Below are positions 6,653-16,014 of a stretch of DNA of 37,980 nt, in pieces. Position 1 is the first letter of the stretch. Each line of letters opens with the position of its first letter. The DNA comes from JBHJGU01 sp050331475 (GTDB lineage Bacteria > Pseudomonadota > Alphaproteobacteria > Caulobacterales > Maricaulaceae). The notes beneath the pieces are model-generated. The model was not told the DNA's origin. It made no database searches and saw nothing but the letters and a program-made list of their open reading frames with translations. Location of the stretch: the NCBI GenBank assembly GCA_050331475.1, contig JBHJGU010000086.1, forward strand, positions 1 through 37,980. The letters are read 5' to 3'. Both the position numbers and the translations under genes were made by a program.

Positions 6653-8113
6653 ATGACCGAGTCGCTGTTGAAATTTGTTGAACGGGATCAGGCCTACCCC
6701 GGAAAGCGCGACGCTGCGGCGCGACGCGAGGACTTCGCCGAGATCTACGCGCCCTATGCTCAGGCTGCCGCGCAAGCGCAATCCGCGCGGTGTTCGCAAT
6801 GCGGGGTGCCGTTCTGCCAGCACCATTGCCCCTTGTCCAACGCCATTCCGGACTGGTTGATGCTTGCCGCCCAAGGCCGGCTCCAGGAGGCGTATCAACG
6901 CTCCGCGGCGACCAACCTCATGCCGGAAATCTGCGGCCGTATCTGTCCTCAAGACCGGCTGTGCGAGGGGGGCTGTGTGATCGAGCAGTCCGGTCATGGA
7001 TCGGTGACGATCGGCGCGATCGAAACCTACATCACGGAAAACGCATGGGACGAAGGCTGGGTGGAGCCCTTGCGCCCCGGCCCGGCGCGCGGGCAAAGCG
7101 TCGGGGTGATCGGCGCGGGGCCCGCGGGGCTGTCCGCCGCCGAACGCTTGCGCGAATTGGGCTATGACGTTGTTGTCTACGATCGCTATGATCGTCCAGG
7201 CGGCTTGCTGATCTACGGCATTCCGAATTTCAAACTGGACAAAACCATTGTGGAGCGCCGGTGCGCACGATTGGCCGCCGGTGGGATCACGTTTGAACTC
7301 AACACCGAGGTCGGCGCTGACATCACCGTGGAGAGCTTGCGCGATCGCCACGACGCGGTGCTGATCGCCGTGGGCGCCTACCAACCGCGTGCGCTGCAAT
7401 GCCCCGGCGCGGGCGCGGACGGGGTCGCGGCGGCCTTGGATTTCCTGACCGCGGCGAACCGCGCGGGATTGGGCGATCGGGTGCCTGAACACGAAACCGG
7501 CGCGCTGCACGCGGCGGGCAAACGGGTCGTGGTGATTGGCGGCGGCGACACCGCGATGGATTGTGTGCGCACCGCGGTCCGCCAGGGCGCGGCGTCGGTG
7601 CACTGCCTTTATCGGCGCGACCAAGCGAATATGCCCGGCTCCGCCCGTGAAGTCGGCCATGCGCAGGAAGAGGGCGTCGCGTTTGACTGGCTCGCCGCCC
7701 CGTCGGCGGTGCTCACCCATGACGGTCGCGCCTCGCGAGTTCGCGCCGCGCGCATGCGGTTGGGTCCCCCCGACGCATCGGGCCGGCGGGCGCCGGAGCC
7801 TATTCCGGGCGCATCCTTCGACCGTGAGGCCGATCTGGTCATCAAAGCCCTGGGGTTTGAGCCCGATCACCTTCCGCAGCGCTTGGGCGCGCCCGATCTT
7901 AAGGTGAACCGCTGGGGCGCCGCCCAGGTGGATTTCGCCACGCTCGCCACTAATTTGCCCGGCGTTTTCGCGGCCGGTGACTGCGCGCGAGGTGCGTCTT
8001 TGGTGGTTTGGGCGATCCGCGACGGGCGCGAAGCCGCCAAGGGCGTGCATGATTACCTGATGGCGCAAGCCGCCGCCCCGGCGTCTCCGGCGCGGGTCGT
8101 CGCCGCCGCTTAG
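6653..8113 (+). CDS. gltD: Glutamate synthase small subunit
   Basis: This is the NADPH-oxidising beta subunit of glutamate synthase, 486 residues. It passes electrons from NADPH through FAD and iron-sulfur clusters to the large subunit, which makes two glutamates from glutamine and 2-oxoglutarate. The N-terminal adrenodoxin-like region has two Cys clusters: CSQCGVPFCQHHC (about residues 45-57) and CGRICPQDRLCEGGC (about 94-108). The FAD site is GVIGAGPAGLSAAE and the NADPH site VVVIGGGDTAMD. The ATG at 6653 is preceded by TAGGAG. Upstream in-frame ATG codons lie in the T-rich leader and would add a non-homologous tail. gltB follows after 24 bases in the same direction, so the two form an operon with the small subunit first. 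Confidence 0.96.
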   Translation: MTESLLKFVERDQAYPGKRDAAARREDFAEIYAPYAQAAAQAQSARCSQCGVPFCQHHCPLSNAIPDWLMLAAQGRLQEAYQRSAATNLMPEICGRICPQDRLCEGGCVIEQSGHGSVTIGAIETYITENAWDEGWVEPLRPGPARGQSVGVIGAGPAGLSAAERLRELGYDVVVYDRYDRPGGLLIYGIPNFKLDKTIVERRCARLAAGGITFELNTEVGADITVESLRDRHDAVLIAVGAYQPRALQCPGAGADGVAAALDFLTAANRAGLGDRVPEHETGALHAAGKRVVVIGGGDTAMDCVRTAVRQGAASVHCLYRRDQANMPGSAREVGHAQEEGVAFDWLAAPSAVLTHDGRASRVRAARMRLGPPDASGRRAPEPIPGASFDREADLVIKALGFEPDHLPQRLGAPDLKVNRWGAAQVDFATLATNLPGVFAAGDCARGASLVVWAIRDGREAAKGVHDYLMAQAAAPASPARVVAAA

Positions 8114-8137
8114 CGCGCGTTTTTTGAGGATGAAGCC

Positions 8138-11100
8138 ATGACCGCTTGGCGCAAACAGCGCTCCGCGCGAGCGCGCCTAATCGCCGCCGGCGCTTACGAT
8201 CCGGCCCATGAACACGACGCTTGTGGGGTGGGGTTGCTCGCCCGGCTCGACAACACGCCCGACCGTGACGTCGTCGCCAAGGCGCTCAGCGCGCTGAAGG
8301 CGGTCTGGCACCGTGGCGCGGTGGGCGGGGACGGCGCGACCGCGGATGGCGCCGGCATCATGCTGGCCGCGCCGGACGCGTTTTTCCGCGATGCGGTGGA
8401 GCGCACCGGGCACACCCCCGGCGAGGGGCCCATTTGCGTGGGGCAAGTGTTTTTGCCGCGCACGGATTTGAACGCCCAGGAAGCCGCGCGCACGGTGGTG
8501 GAGGCGGAAGTTCTGAAAGCAGGGTTCTACCTGTTCGGTTGGCGTCAAGTGCCCACCAATGTGGGCGTTCTGGGCGACAAAGCCGCAGACGCCCGCCCAG
8601 AGATTGAGCAAATCATGTTTGCCGATCCCGACCTAGGCGCGGACGCCGCACGCGACGGCCTGGAGCGACGGCTCTACCTGTTACGGCGCCGTATTGAGGC
8701 GCGCGCGCGCCGTGCGGGATTGCCGGAGTTTTATCTTTGCTCTTTGTCTTCTCGCGCGATCATCTACAAAGGCATGGTGCGCGCGGAAGTGTTGGACGAG
8801 TTTTATCCAGACCTTAAAGATCCGCGCATGATCTCGACCTTCGCGATCTACCACCAACGCTATTCCACCAACACGTTCCCAGAATGGCGCTTGGCGCAAC
8901 CGTTTCGAATGCTGGCCCATAACGCTGAAATCAACACCATTAAGGGCAATATTAATTGGATGAAGAGCCACGAAATTCGCATGGCGTCGAGCGCGTTCGC
9001 CGGCTCCGAAGATGTGGTGCGGCCGGTGGTCCAGCCCGGTGCGTCGGATTCGGCCGCCCTTGATCAGGTGTTCGAGTTGTTGGTGCGCGCGGGTCGGTCC
9101 GGCCGCATGACCAAGGCGCTGCTAATCCCCGAAGCGTGGTCCAGCCAGAAGGGGAAAATGCCCGAACCTTGGCGCGCGCTTTACGCCTATTGCAATGCGG
9201 TGATGGAGCCCTGGGACGGCCCGGCCGCCGTGTGCGCGTTTGATGGCCGCTACGCGCTCGCCGGGCTCGATCGCAACGGCCTACGCCCCTTGCGGTATGC
9301 GGTGACGCGGGGCGGACTGCTCGCGGTAGGATCGGAAACCGGCATGTGTCCGCTAAACGACGCGGAGGTGACCCAGCGCGGGGCTGTGCCCGCGGGCGGT
9401 CTGATCGCGGCGGACTTGCAGACCGGGGATATTCTCGAACACGCCCAATTGCTGGATCGGCTGTCCGAGGCCAAACCGTTTGCGGCTTGGTTGGACAATG
9501 TGGTTGATTTGGAGCCGGAAATCGGCCCAGGCAGCGAGCCGCGATTATTCGAAGGCGAGGCCCTGACCCGGCGTCAGCGCGCCGGAGGGGTGTCCCACGA
9601 GCTTTTAGAGGTGATCCTTGCGCCCATGGGCGAGACCGGCAAAGAACCGGTTGGTTCGATGGGCGATGACGCGCCCTTAGCGGTGCTCTCGCGCAAACAC
9701 CGCCCCTTGAGCCATTATTTCCGGCAGAATTTCAGCCAGGTGACCAATCCGCCCATCGATCCCTTGCGCGAGGGGCGGGTGATGAGTTTGCGCACTCGGT
9801 TCAAAAATCTGGGCAACATTCTGGCGGAGGACGAAACCCAGACCGACGTTTTTGTGCTCGACAGCCCGGTGTTGACCAATGGGATGTACGACCGGTTGCT
9901 CGCACGGCTGGGCGATTCAGTCGCCGTTATCGATTGCACCTTTGACTTGAATCCGTCTGGGCCGCCCGGAGCTGGGCTCGCGGGTGCGCTCGAAGCAATC
10001 CGACGTCAGGCCTTAGAGGCGGTCCAACCCGACGAGACCGGCGTGCGCAGGGTCGAACACTTGATCCTCAGCGATGAGCGCCAAAGCGCGGGCCGCGCGC
10101 CGATCCCCATGGTGTTGGCGGTGGGCGCGGTGCACAGTCATTTGGTCGCCGAGGGCGCGCGCACGTATTGCTCGATCACCGCTCGGGCGGGGGATTGTTT
10201 CGACACCCATGACCTGGCGGTGTTGATCGGCGTCGGCGCCACCTGCGTGAACCCCTATATCGCCTTGGACAGCTTGGCTGAACGCTGGGCGCGGGGGCTG
10301 TTTGAGGGGCGCAGCTATGAGGCGGTGTCGCTGAATTATAAGCGCGCGCTCGAAGCGGGCCTTCTGAAAATACTGTCCAAAATGGGCATTTCGGTGCTGT
10401 CCTCCTATCGCGGGGCGTACAATTTCGAAGCGCTCGGGCTCTCCCGCGCCCTGGTGGACGCTTACTTTCCCGGGCTGACCAGTCGGATCTCCGGGGTCGG
10501 GTTGTCCGGCGTTGAAGCGGTCAGTGCGCGGTTGCACGCCGAAGCGTGGGGGCCTGAGGGCGCGGTCCTTCCCTTGGGTGGACTTTACCGTCAGCGCGAG
10601 GGCGAAGAGGCCCATGCGCTAGGACCCGGGGCCATCCATCGGCTGCAGCATGCGGTCACGAAAGAGGACTACCCGGCCTATAAGCGGTTTTCCGAGGATT
10701 TGCGCACCGGGCCGCCCGTGCAGATCCGTGATCTGTTGGAATTCCGACCCCTGGGCCCGGCCGTACCCGGCGACGCGGTTGAAGCGGTCAACGCGATCCG
10801 CAAACGCTTCGTCACCCCGGGAATGTCGCTGGGCGCGTTAAGCCCGGAGGCCCATGAAACGCTAAACATTGCGATGAACCGCATCGGGGCGAAATCCGTT
10901 TCCGGCGAAGGCGGGGAGGACCCGGAGCGCTATGAAACTCGGCCGAATGGCGACAACGCCAATTCCGCCGTCAAGCAAGTCGCTTCGGGCCGGTTCGGCG
11001 TGACGGCCGAATACCTTAACCAAGCCCGCGAGATCGAAATCAAAGTGGCCCAAGGCGCGAAGCCCGGCGAGGGCGGCCAGCTTCCTGGCTTTAAAGTGAC

Positions 11101-12694
11101 CGATTTCATCGCGCGCATGCGCCACGCGACCCCGGGCGTGACGTTGATCTCCCCGCCGCCCCACCACGACATCTACTCGATCGAAGATCTGGCTCAGCTC
11201 ATCTACGATCTGAAACAAATCAACCCGGACGCGGAAGTGTGCGTCAAGCTCGTCGCCGCATCGGGGGTAGGGCCGATCGCGGCGGGGGTGGCGAAGGCGG
11301 AGGCCGACATCATTCTCATTGCGGGACATAACGGCGGCACCGGGGCGAGCCCGCAATCCTCGATCAAACACGTCGGCGCGCCTTGGGAGCTCGGGCTCGC
11401 TGAGGCTCATCAGATCCTGTTGATGAATGATCTGCGTGGGAAAGTGCGGCTGCGCACGGACGGCGGTCTGCGCACGGGCCGCGACATCGTCATCGCCGCA
11501 ATGTTGGGCGCCGAAGAATTTGGGATCGGCACGCTCTCGCTGGTCGCGATGGGGTGTCTCATGGTGCGCCAGTGCCATGCGAACACCTGTCCGGTGGGTG
11601 TTTGCGTTCAGGACGAGCGCTTGCGCGAACGCTTCACCGGAACGCCGCAGAAAGTGGTGAATCTGATGACCTTCATCGCCGAGGAGACACGGGAAATTCT
11701 CGCACGATTAGGCGCGCGCAGTCTCGACGAGGTGGTCGGGCGCTCTGACCTGCTCCACCAAGTCAGCCGCGGGGCGCCGCATTTAGACGACCTCGATCTG
11801 AACCCGCTTCTGGTGCGCGCTGATGACGGCCATGGGCCACGCGGGTGCGTTCGCACGGCCCGGAACCCAGTGGTCGACGGGCTCGATGCAGAGATTTTGC
11901 GCGACGGGGCGGCGTTTTTCGATCGAATGGCCAAGCTTCAGCTCAGCTATGGGGTGAAGAACACCCACCGGGCGATCGGCGCGCGCGCAAGCTCGAAAAT
12001 CGTGCGCCGATACGGACCTGACGCCGTGCCTGAGGGTCGTTTGTCGGTGCGGTTGACCGGTTCGGCGGGCCAGTCGCTCGGCGCCTTTGCGGTGAAAGGC
12101 TTGCGGATCGATCTTGAGGGCGACGCGAACGACTATGTCGGCAAGGGGCTATCGGGCGCGACCCTTATGGTGCGCCCGCCCGACGGCGCCGCTTATGGCG
12201 GCGATCAATTCGCGATTATTGGCAATACCTGTCTTTACGGCGCGACGTCGGGCGTGTTGTTGGCGGCCGGCCGTGCGGGGGAACGGTTTGCGGTGCGCAA
12301 TTCAGGAGCGACTGCGGTCGTGGAGGGCTGTGGCTCGAACGGCTGCGAGTATATGACCGGCGGCACGGCGGTGATTTTGGGGTCCGTAGGCGAAAATTTC
12401 GCCGCCGGCATGACCGGTGGGCTCGCCTATGTTTATGATCGTGACGGGCGGTTTGAGGATCGGGTTAACCCCGAAAGCGTGGCCTTACGCCGGTTCGTGA
12501 ACGCCGCCGCCGAAGCCGACTGCCGCGACCTCATCGCCCGACACGCTCAGGAAACGCGTTCGCCGCTGTCCGCGCGCCTGATTGACGAGTGGGCGTTGGA
12601 GCGGTCGCGGTTCTGGCAGGTGGTTCCGAAGGAAATGCTCGACCGTATCGACCCGGAGCAAGGGGCGGAGCCTCAATTTGAGGCGGCCGGCTAA
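8138..12694 (+). CDS. gltB: Glutamate synthase large subunit
   Basis: This is the alpha subunit of 1518 residues, the normal length. Residues about 29-430 form the class II glutamine amidotransferase domain. Cys29 in DACGVG is the nucleophile and is expected to become N-terminal after removal of a short propeptide. The central domain and FMN-binding synthase domain follow, with GHNGGTGASP and the 3Fe-4S cysteines in CLMVRQCHANTC and CPVGVC. The C-terminal GXGXG beta-helix is visible as GGTAVILGSVGENFAAGMTGG. GAGGA lies 10 bases before the ATG. It forms the ammonia-assimilating complex with GltD. The stop codon TAA (12692-12694) lies inside the terminal repeat of the hairpin element downstream. 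Confidence 0.97.
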   Translation: MTAWRKQRSARARLIAAGAYDPAHEHDACGVGLLARLDNTPDRDVVAKALSALKAVWHRGAVGGDGATADGAGIMLAAPDAFFRDAVERTGHTPGEGPICVGQVFLPRTDLNAQEAARTVVEAEVLKAGFYLFGWRQVPTNVGVLGDKAADARPEIEQIMFADPDLGADAARDGLERRLYLLRRRIEARARRAGLPEFYLCSLSSRAIIYKGMVRAEVLDEFYPDLKDPRMISTFAIYHQRYSTNTFPEWRLAQPFRMLAHNAEINTIKGNINWMKSHEIRMASSAFAGSEDVVRPVVQPGASDSAALDQVFELLVRAGRSGRMTKALLIPEAWSSQKGKMPEPWRALYAYCNAVMEPWDGPAAVCAFDGRYALAGLDRNGLRPLRYAVTRGGLLAVGSETGMCPLNDAEVTQRGAVPAGGLIAADLQTGDILEHAQLLDRLSEAKPFAAWLDNVVDLEPEIGPGSEPRLFEGEALTRRQRAGGVSHELLEVILAPMGETGKEPVGSMGDDAPLAVLSRKHRPLSHYFRQNFSQVTNPPIDPLREGRVMSLRTRFKNLGNILAEDETQTDVFVLDSPVLTNGMYDRLLARLGDSVAVIDCTFDLNPSGPPGAGLAGALEAIRRQALEAVQPDETGVRRVEHLILSDERQSAGRAPIPMVLAVGAVHSHLVAEGARTYCSITARAGDCFDTHDLAVLIGVGATCVNPYIALDSLAERWARGLFEGRSYEAVSLNYKRALEAGLLKILSKMGISVLSSYRGAYNFEALGLSRALVDAYFPGLTSRISGVGLSGVEAVSARLHAEAWGPEGAVLPLGGLYRQREGEEAHALGPGAIHRLQHAVTKEDYPAYKRFSEDLRTGPPVQIRDLLEFRPLGPAVPGDAVEAVNAIRKRFVTPGMSLGALSPEAHETLNIAMNRIGAKSVSGEGGEDPERYETRPNGDNANSAVKQVASGRFGVTAEYLNQAREIEIKVAQGAKPGEGGQLPGFKVTDFIARMRHATPGVTLISPPPHHDIYSIEDLAQLIYDLKQINPDAEVCVKLVAASGVGPIAAGVAKAEADIILIAGHNGGTGASPQSSIKHVGAPWELGLAEAHQILLMNDLRGKVRLRTDGGLRTGRDIVIAAMLGAEEFGIGTLSLVAMGCLMVRQCHANTCPVGVCVQDERLRERFTGTPQKVVNLMTFIAEETREILARLGARSLDEVVGRSDLLHQVSRGAPHLDDLDLNPLLVRADDGHGPRGCVRTARNPVVDGLDAEILRDGAAFFDRMAKLQLSYGVKNTHRAIGARASSKIVRRYGPDAVPEGRLSVRLTGSAGQSLGAFAVKGLRIDLEGDANDYVGKGLSGATLMVRPPDGAAYGGDQFAIIGNTCLYGATSGVLLAAGRAGERFAVRNSGATAVVEGCGSNGCEYMTGGTAVILGSVGENFAAGMTGGLAYVYDRDGRFEDRVNPESVALRRFVNAAAEADCRDLIARHAQETRSPLSARLIDEWALERSRFWQVVPKEMLDRIDPEQGAEPQFEAAG

Positions 12695-12796
12695 AGCGTT
12701 TTCAGCAAAAGTGTAAGCGGTTTTGCGGTTCGAAAACGCGATAAGCCAAAGGCTTAGAGCAGCTTCTCGCTTCGGACTAAATTGAAGCGGCTTTAG
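12691..12796. repeat. REP/MITE-like intergenic element with terminal inverted repeats
   Basis: The 106-base block is bounded by perfect 7-bp inverted repeats, CTAAAGC (12691-12697) and GCTTTAG (12790-12796). Inside are nested and tandem hairpins: CGTTTTC (12697-12703) with GAAAACG (12732-12738) enclosing GCAAAA (12705-12710) with TTTTGC (12721-12726); TAAGCC/GGCTTA (12742-12756) with a 3-base loop; and CGCTTC/GAAGCG (12768-12789). The sequence style matches dispersed intergenic repeats that I recall from many alphaproteobacterial genomes, but no second copy is present in this window. Both terminal repeats contain a TAA that serves as the stop of the adjoining gene. The hairpins could also act as a bidirectional terminator or mRNA stabiliser for gltB. 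Confidence 0.6.
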
Positions 12797-12990
12797 TGAG
12801 CGGTTTCGGCGGCTTGCGCTCCGCGGGCGGCGTGGTCTCGCGCGTTATCTCGCTTCGCCACGTCGCTGCCGAAGGCGTAACCGAAAAGCACGGCTACGAT
12901 GAGCAAGACCACAAACGCGGTCTCAGAATTGATCCGTCTTTTAGCGGTGACCCTATTCTCGCTTTCGTTGTCGATGGACTGACGCGCCAT
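12793..12990 (-). CDS. Small single-span membrane protein
   Basis: This is a predicted protein of 65 residues. A charged N-terminus of about 22 residues is followed by one strong transmembrane helix (ETAFVVLLIVAVLFGYAF) and a charged, Ala-rich C-terminal tail. I do not recognise a family. An ATG at 12993 is equally possible and no good Shine-Dalgarno sequence is visible, so coding status rests on the membrane segment with charged flanks. The stop TAA lies in the right terminal repeat of the element downstream of gltB. It is convergent with gltB and is followed upstream by the M1 peptidase gene on the same strand, 116 bases away. Without this gene the stretch 12797-13106 would be empty. Confidence 0.45.
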   Translation of the reverse strand: MARQSIDNESENRVTAKRRINSETAFVVLLIVAVLFGYAFGSDVAKRDNARDHAARGAQAAETAH

Positions 12991-13106
12991 CATCACGGAA
13001 ACGTGAGAGTATACTTGGCGATGAAGGCCGTGAAGACAGGCCTGAAAACACCGTCCGCGACATTTGGGCGGCCTCAGGGTCCGTCCGAGACCAACAGGCA
13101 TCCCTG

Positions 13107-15830
13107 CTAAAGGGCGGCGGTGAACTCCTCCGCCTTGGCGTCTTTGAGCGCCGAGCAGAGCCGGTTGGACTCTTCAGCTTGGTTCAAAGACCGCTCATAG
13201 CCTGGGATCAGCTCCGCATTGGCTTCGAAGAAGGCGCGCGCCTCCTCCGCCCGGTTGGCGTCGCAGAAGCTCGCCGACACTCCGGGCAGGCTAGGGCGGC
13301 GAACTTGGGGGGCGCGCTCGACGATGCGCGGGAAGTTCGCTTGCAGCCACGTCCAAGTCGCCTCGCGATGGTCGTCGTCTCCCATCAACCCGCCAATGAT
13401 GGTGAGCATGGAGCGGCCGTCCACCGGTTGGTCGTCGAGCAGGGGCGCGCGCAAATCATCAGCGACCGCTTCGTCGCCGATTGCGCCTAACGCACCCACC
13501 GCGGCGATGCGCACGCTGGGGTCAGGATCGTTGACCGCCAGGTCCAACAACGGCGCGAAGGCGTCGCCCGCACGGGTGTCCGCGACCATCGCTAAGGCCA
13601 GGCCGCGCAAAGAGGGCTCGACCGCCGTGCGGTCCGCGTCGCCGTCGAGGCCGAGATAAGCCGCGCCCTGGGCGGTCAGAGTGGCGCGTAACTCTGCGTC
13701 GCGCGCGCCGTTCGCCAAAAAGCCCGCAAGCGCATTGCGCAACAAGGTGGCTTCTTGGCTCTGCGGTTCGGCGACCGCGTCATAAAGCGGACGATACACC
13801 GCGCTGAATTTGGCGTTGAACCGCGCCCTCTCATTGCTGGTCTCGCCCAGATACCGGTTCGCGTAACCGGCCAACGTGCCCAAAGGCGCGGTGACCGCGT
13901 CCCACTCGTCGCGCTGGGACAAGGCCTCGACTCCGGCGAACAAGTCCGCGGTGGAGACCTTTCCCGCGCGATAGGCCGCGCGCAGGCTGTCGGCGTAGAC
14001 CAACGCTTCGCGCGCATTCATGGCGGGCACTTCGGTGGCGAGCCCTGACCAGCCCGCGGTGTCCAAATTGAAGCGGTAATAGCCCGCGCCGTCCGCATTC
14101 GGCATCACCGTGACGGGACATTGGTCGAGCGGCAGCGTTGTCTCCCGGGCGTCGAGCAAGGCGCAAGTTTGGTCGGTGCTTTCTTGGTTGACGATGGTCA
14201 AACACGCCGGGATGACCCAGGTCTGGGCGTCCGTGTCGATCGGCGAGCCCAAGGGCGCATACCGCGTTTGGGTGACGTTGAGCTGGGCGCCGTTCGCGTC
14301 GCACTGCGCGGAGACGTCGAGCAATGGCACCCCGGGTTGACCGACGAAGGATCGAAACGCGCGGGCTAAGTCCAAATTGCCGGAGCCCTCCGCCATCGAC
14401 GTAAAGAAGTCGTCTTGGGTGGCGACCCCGTCGGCAAAGCGCTTCATGTGTTCACGAACCCCGGCGCGAAACGCCTCCTCGCCTACATAGCTCTCCATCA
14501 TTGAGAGCACGCCGCCGCCTTTGCTGTAGGTGATGCCGTCAAAGGCGTCGAGGATCTCCTCGTTGCGGACAACGGGATTGCGGATTTGCCGAGCCGTCTG
14601 AAGACTATCCGCGTTCATGGCGCCCAGCGCGGCGCGTAAGACGTTGCGGTCGAACTGCAAGTCCGGCCGCCAGGCGTGAGCCGCTTTGGCCGCCATCCAC
14701 GTGGCGAAACTTTCATTCAGCCAGATGTCGTCCCACCAAACCGGCGTGACGAGGTTGCCAAACCATTGATGGGCGAGTTCATGAGCGTGAACCGAACCAT
14801 AGCCCCGCAGCAGATTGATGGGCGCGTCCTCACCCAGAAGCAACAACACTTCGCGGTAGACGATGGCGCCGGCATTCTCCATGGCGCCGAAGGCGAAGTT
14901 GGGCGCGGCGATCAGGTCGAGCTTCGGATAGGGGTGCGGGACACCGAAATAGTTTTCCAAGGGCTCCAAAATGCCGGCTGTATTGTCGAGCGCGAAGTCC
15001 ATGCGCGGGCCCGAGCCTGCGGCGGCCAGCCCACGCAACGGTAGGGGCGTGTCGCGCACCCCGTTTGCTGGAATGTCCTCGGCCTCGACCAAATCATAGG
15101 GGCCCACCGCAAAGGCGATCAGATAGGTCGGCAGCGGTCGCGTGGTTTCAAACTGATGCAGAACGAACCCATCGGGGGTTTCCTGGCGTGACACCTCAGG
15201 GGTGGCGGTGATCGCCACATCGCCGGGGCGCGCCTTGATCGCAATCCGGAAGGGCACCTTGAACCGCGGCTCGTCGAAACCCGGGAACGCTTGGCGCGCG
15301 TCGATGGGTTCGAATTGCGTCACCGCATACGCGTTTTCCCCGCGCACGACTTTATAAAGACCGGCCAACGTCCGATCGAAGGGTGCCGAGTATTGGAAGT
15401 CCAGGACATATCGGCCCGCAGCCAGAGTTTCGGGGAAGCTGACCTTGGCGACGCCGCTCGACAGCACCTCTTCATAGCCCACGTCCACCGCATCCGGTTG
15501 CGGTCCCTGGCCCACGGGCCGAATAGTCGCAGCCCGCATGTCCAAACGCTCGCCGTGTAAATAGATGTGATCGGAGCCCGCTTTGAGGTCGAAAATGATC
15601 CGCGCGCGGCCAATGAAATTATCCTGGCGCGGGTCGATCGTCATAGTCAGCACATAGCGAACCGGCGCCGCGAGATCGCCCAACGGGCCGATCGGCGGAC
15701 CGTCTGGGTCAACGCTGGCGTCCGGGGCGGCGGTTTGGTCCTGTTGAGTATCCGGCGTGGGGGTGTCCTCGCCGCACGCCGCGAGCGTAAACGCACCGAA
15801 AACCAACCAAAAACGCAAAATGCGGTTCAT
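13107..15830 (-). CDS. M1 family aminopeptidase lipoprotein
   Basis: This is a zinc aminopeptidase of 907 residues, probably anchored in the outer membrane or periplasm. The N-terminus is a lipoprotein signal with lipobox LAAC (Cys19). The substrate-recognition motif GAMEN is at residues 315-319. The zinc site is HELAH at 350-354 with the third ligand Glu373 in NESF; Glu351 is the catalytic base. After the thermolysin-like domain comes a long C-terminal ERAP1-like helical-repeat region (residues about 560-900). The gene stands alone, divergent from the cation transporter across 184 bases. It likely trims peptides outside the cytoplasm. Its relative length and the lipidation resemble the PepN-like exported proteases of marine alphaproteobacteria, which is inference. 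Confidence 0.93.
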   Translation of the reverse strand: MNRILRFWLVFGAFTLAACGEDTPTPDTQQDQTAAPDASVDPDGPPIGPLGDLAAPVRYVLTMTIDPRQDNFIGRARIIFDLKAGSDHIYLHGERLDMRAATIRPVGQGPQPDAVDVGYEEVLSSGVAKVSFPETLAAGRYVLDFQYSAPFDRTLAGLYKVVRGENAYAVTQFEPIDARQAFPGFDEPRFKVPFRIAIKARPGDVAITATPEVSRQETPDGFVLHQFETTRPLPTYLIAFAVGPYDLVEAEDIPANGVRDTPLPLRGLAAAGSGPRMDFALDNTAGILEPLENYFGVPHPYPKLDLIAAPNFAFGAMENAGAIVYREVLLLLGEDAPINLLRGYGSVHAHELAHQWFGNLVTPVWWDDIWLNESFATWMAAKAAHAWRPDLQFDRNVLRAALGAMNADSLQTARQIRNPVVRNEEILDAFDGITYSKGGGVLSMMESYVGEEAFRAGVREHMKRFADGVATQDDFFTSMAEGSGNLDLARAFRSFVGQPGVPLLDVSAQCDANGAQLNVTQTRYAPLGSPIDTDAQTWVIPACLTIVNQESTDQTCALLDARETTLPLDQCPVTVMPNADGAGYYRFNLDTAGWSGLATEVPAMNAREALVYADSLRAAYRAGKVSTADLFAGVEALSQRDEWDAVTAPLGTLAGYANRYLGETSNERARFNAKFSAVYRPLYDAVAEPQSQEATLLRNALAGFLANGARDAELRATLTAQGAAYLGLDGDADRTAVEPSLRGLALAMVADTRAGDAFAPLLDLAVNDPDPSVRIAAVGALGAIGDEAVADDLRAPLLDDQPVDGRSMLTIIGGLMGDDDHREATWTWLQANFPRIVERAPQVRRPSLPGVSASFCDANRAEEARAFFEANAELIPGYERSLNQAEESNRLCSALKDAKAEEFTAAL

Positions 15831-16014
15831 GAAAGTGTCCCCTCAAGAATAATCTGACTCTATCCCTTGGGCCGGAATAAACGCGATTGCGCCAGGAAAG
15901 GAAACCGGTTGACGCGGCCGGTCGATCCCGGCGACGAAATTTGTCAGCAACAAAAACGCGGATCAGGCGATTTTAAGGGTTTGTTTTACGCGCCCGCCCG
16001 CTACCCTTTGTCCC

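Noticed and set aside
6578..8068. Long minus-strand open frame of 496 codons antisense to gltD
   Set aside because: It is the GC-skew shadow of gltD: Arg/His/Gly-rich translation, no motifs, and gltD is unmistakable on the plus strand.
10862..11578. Minus-strand frame of 238 codons inside gltB
   Set aside because: Shadow of the FMN domain of gltB; no supporting signal.
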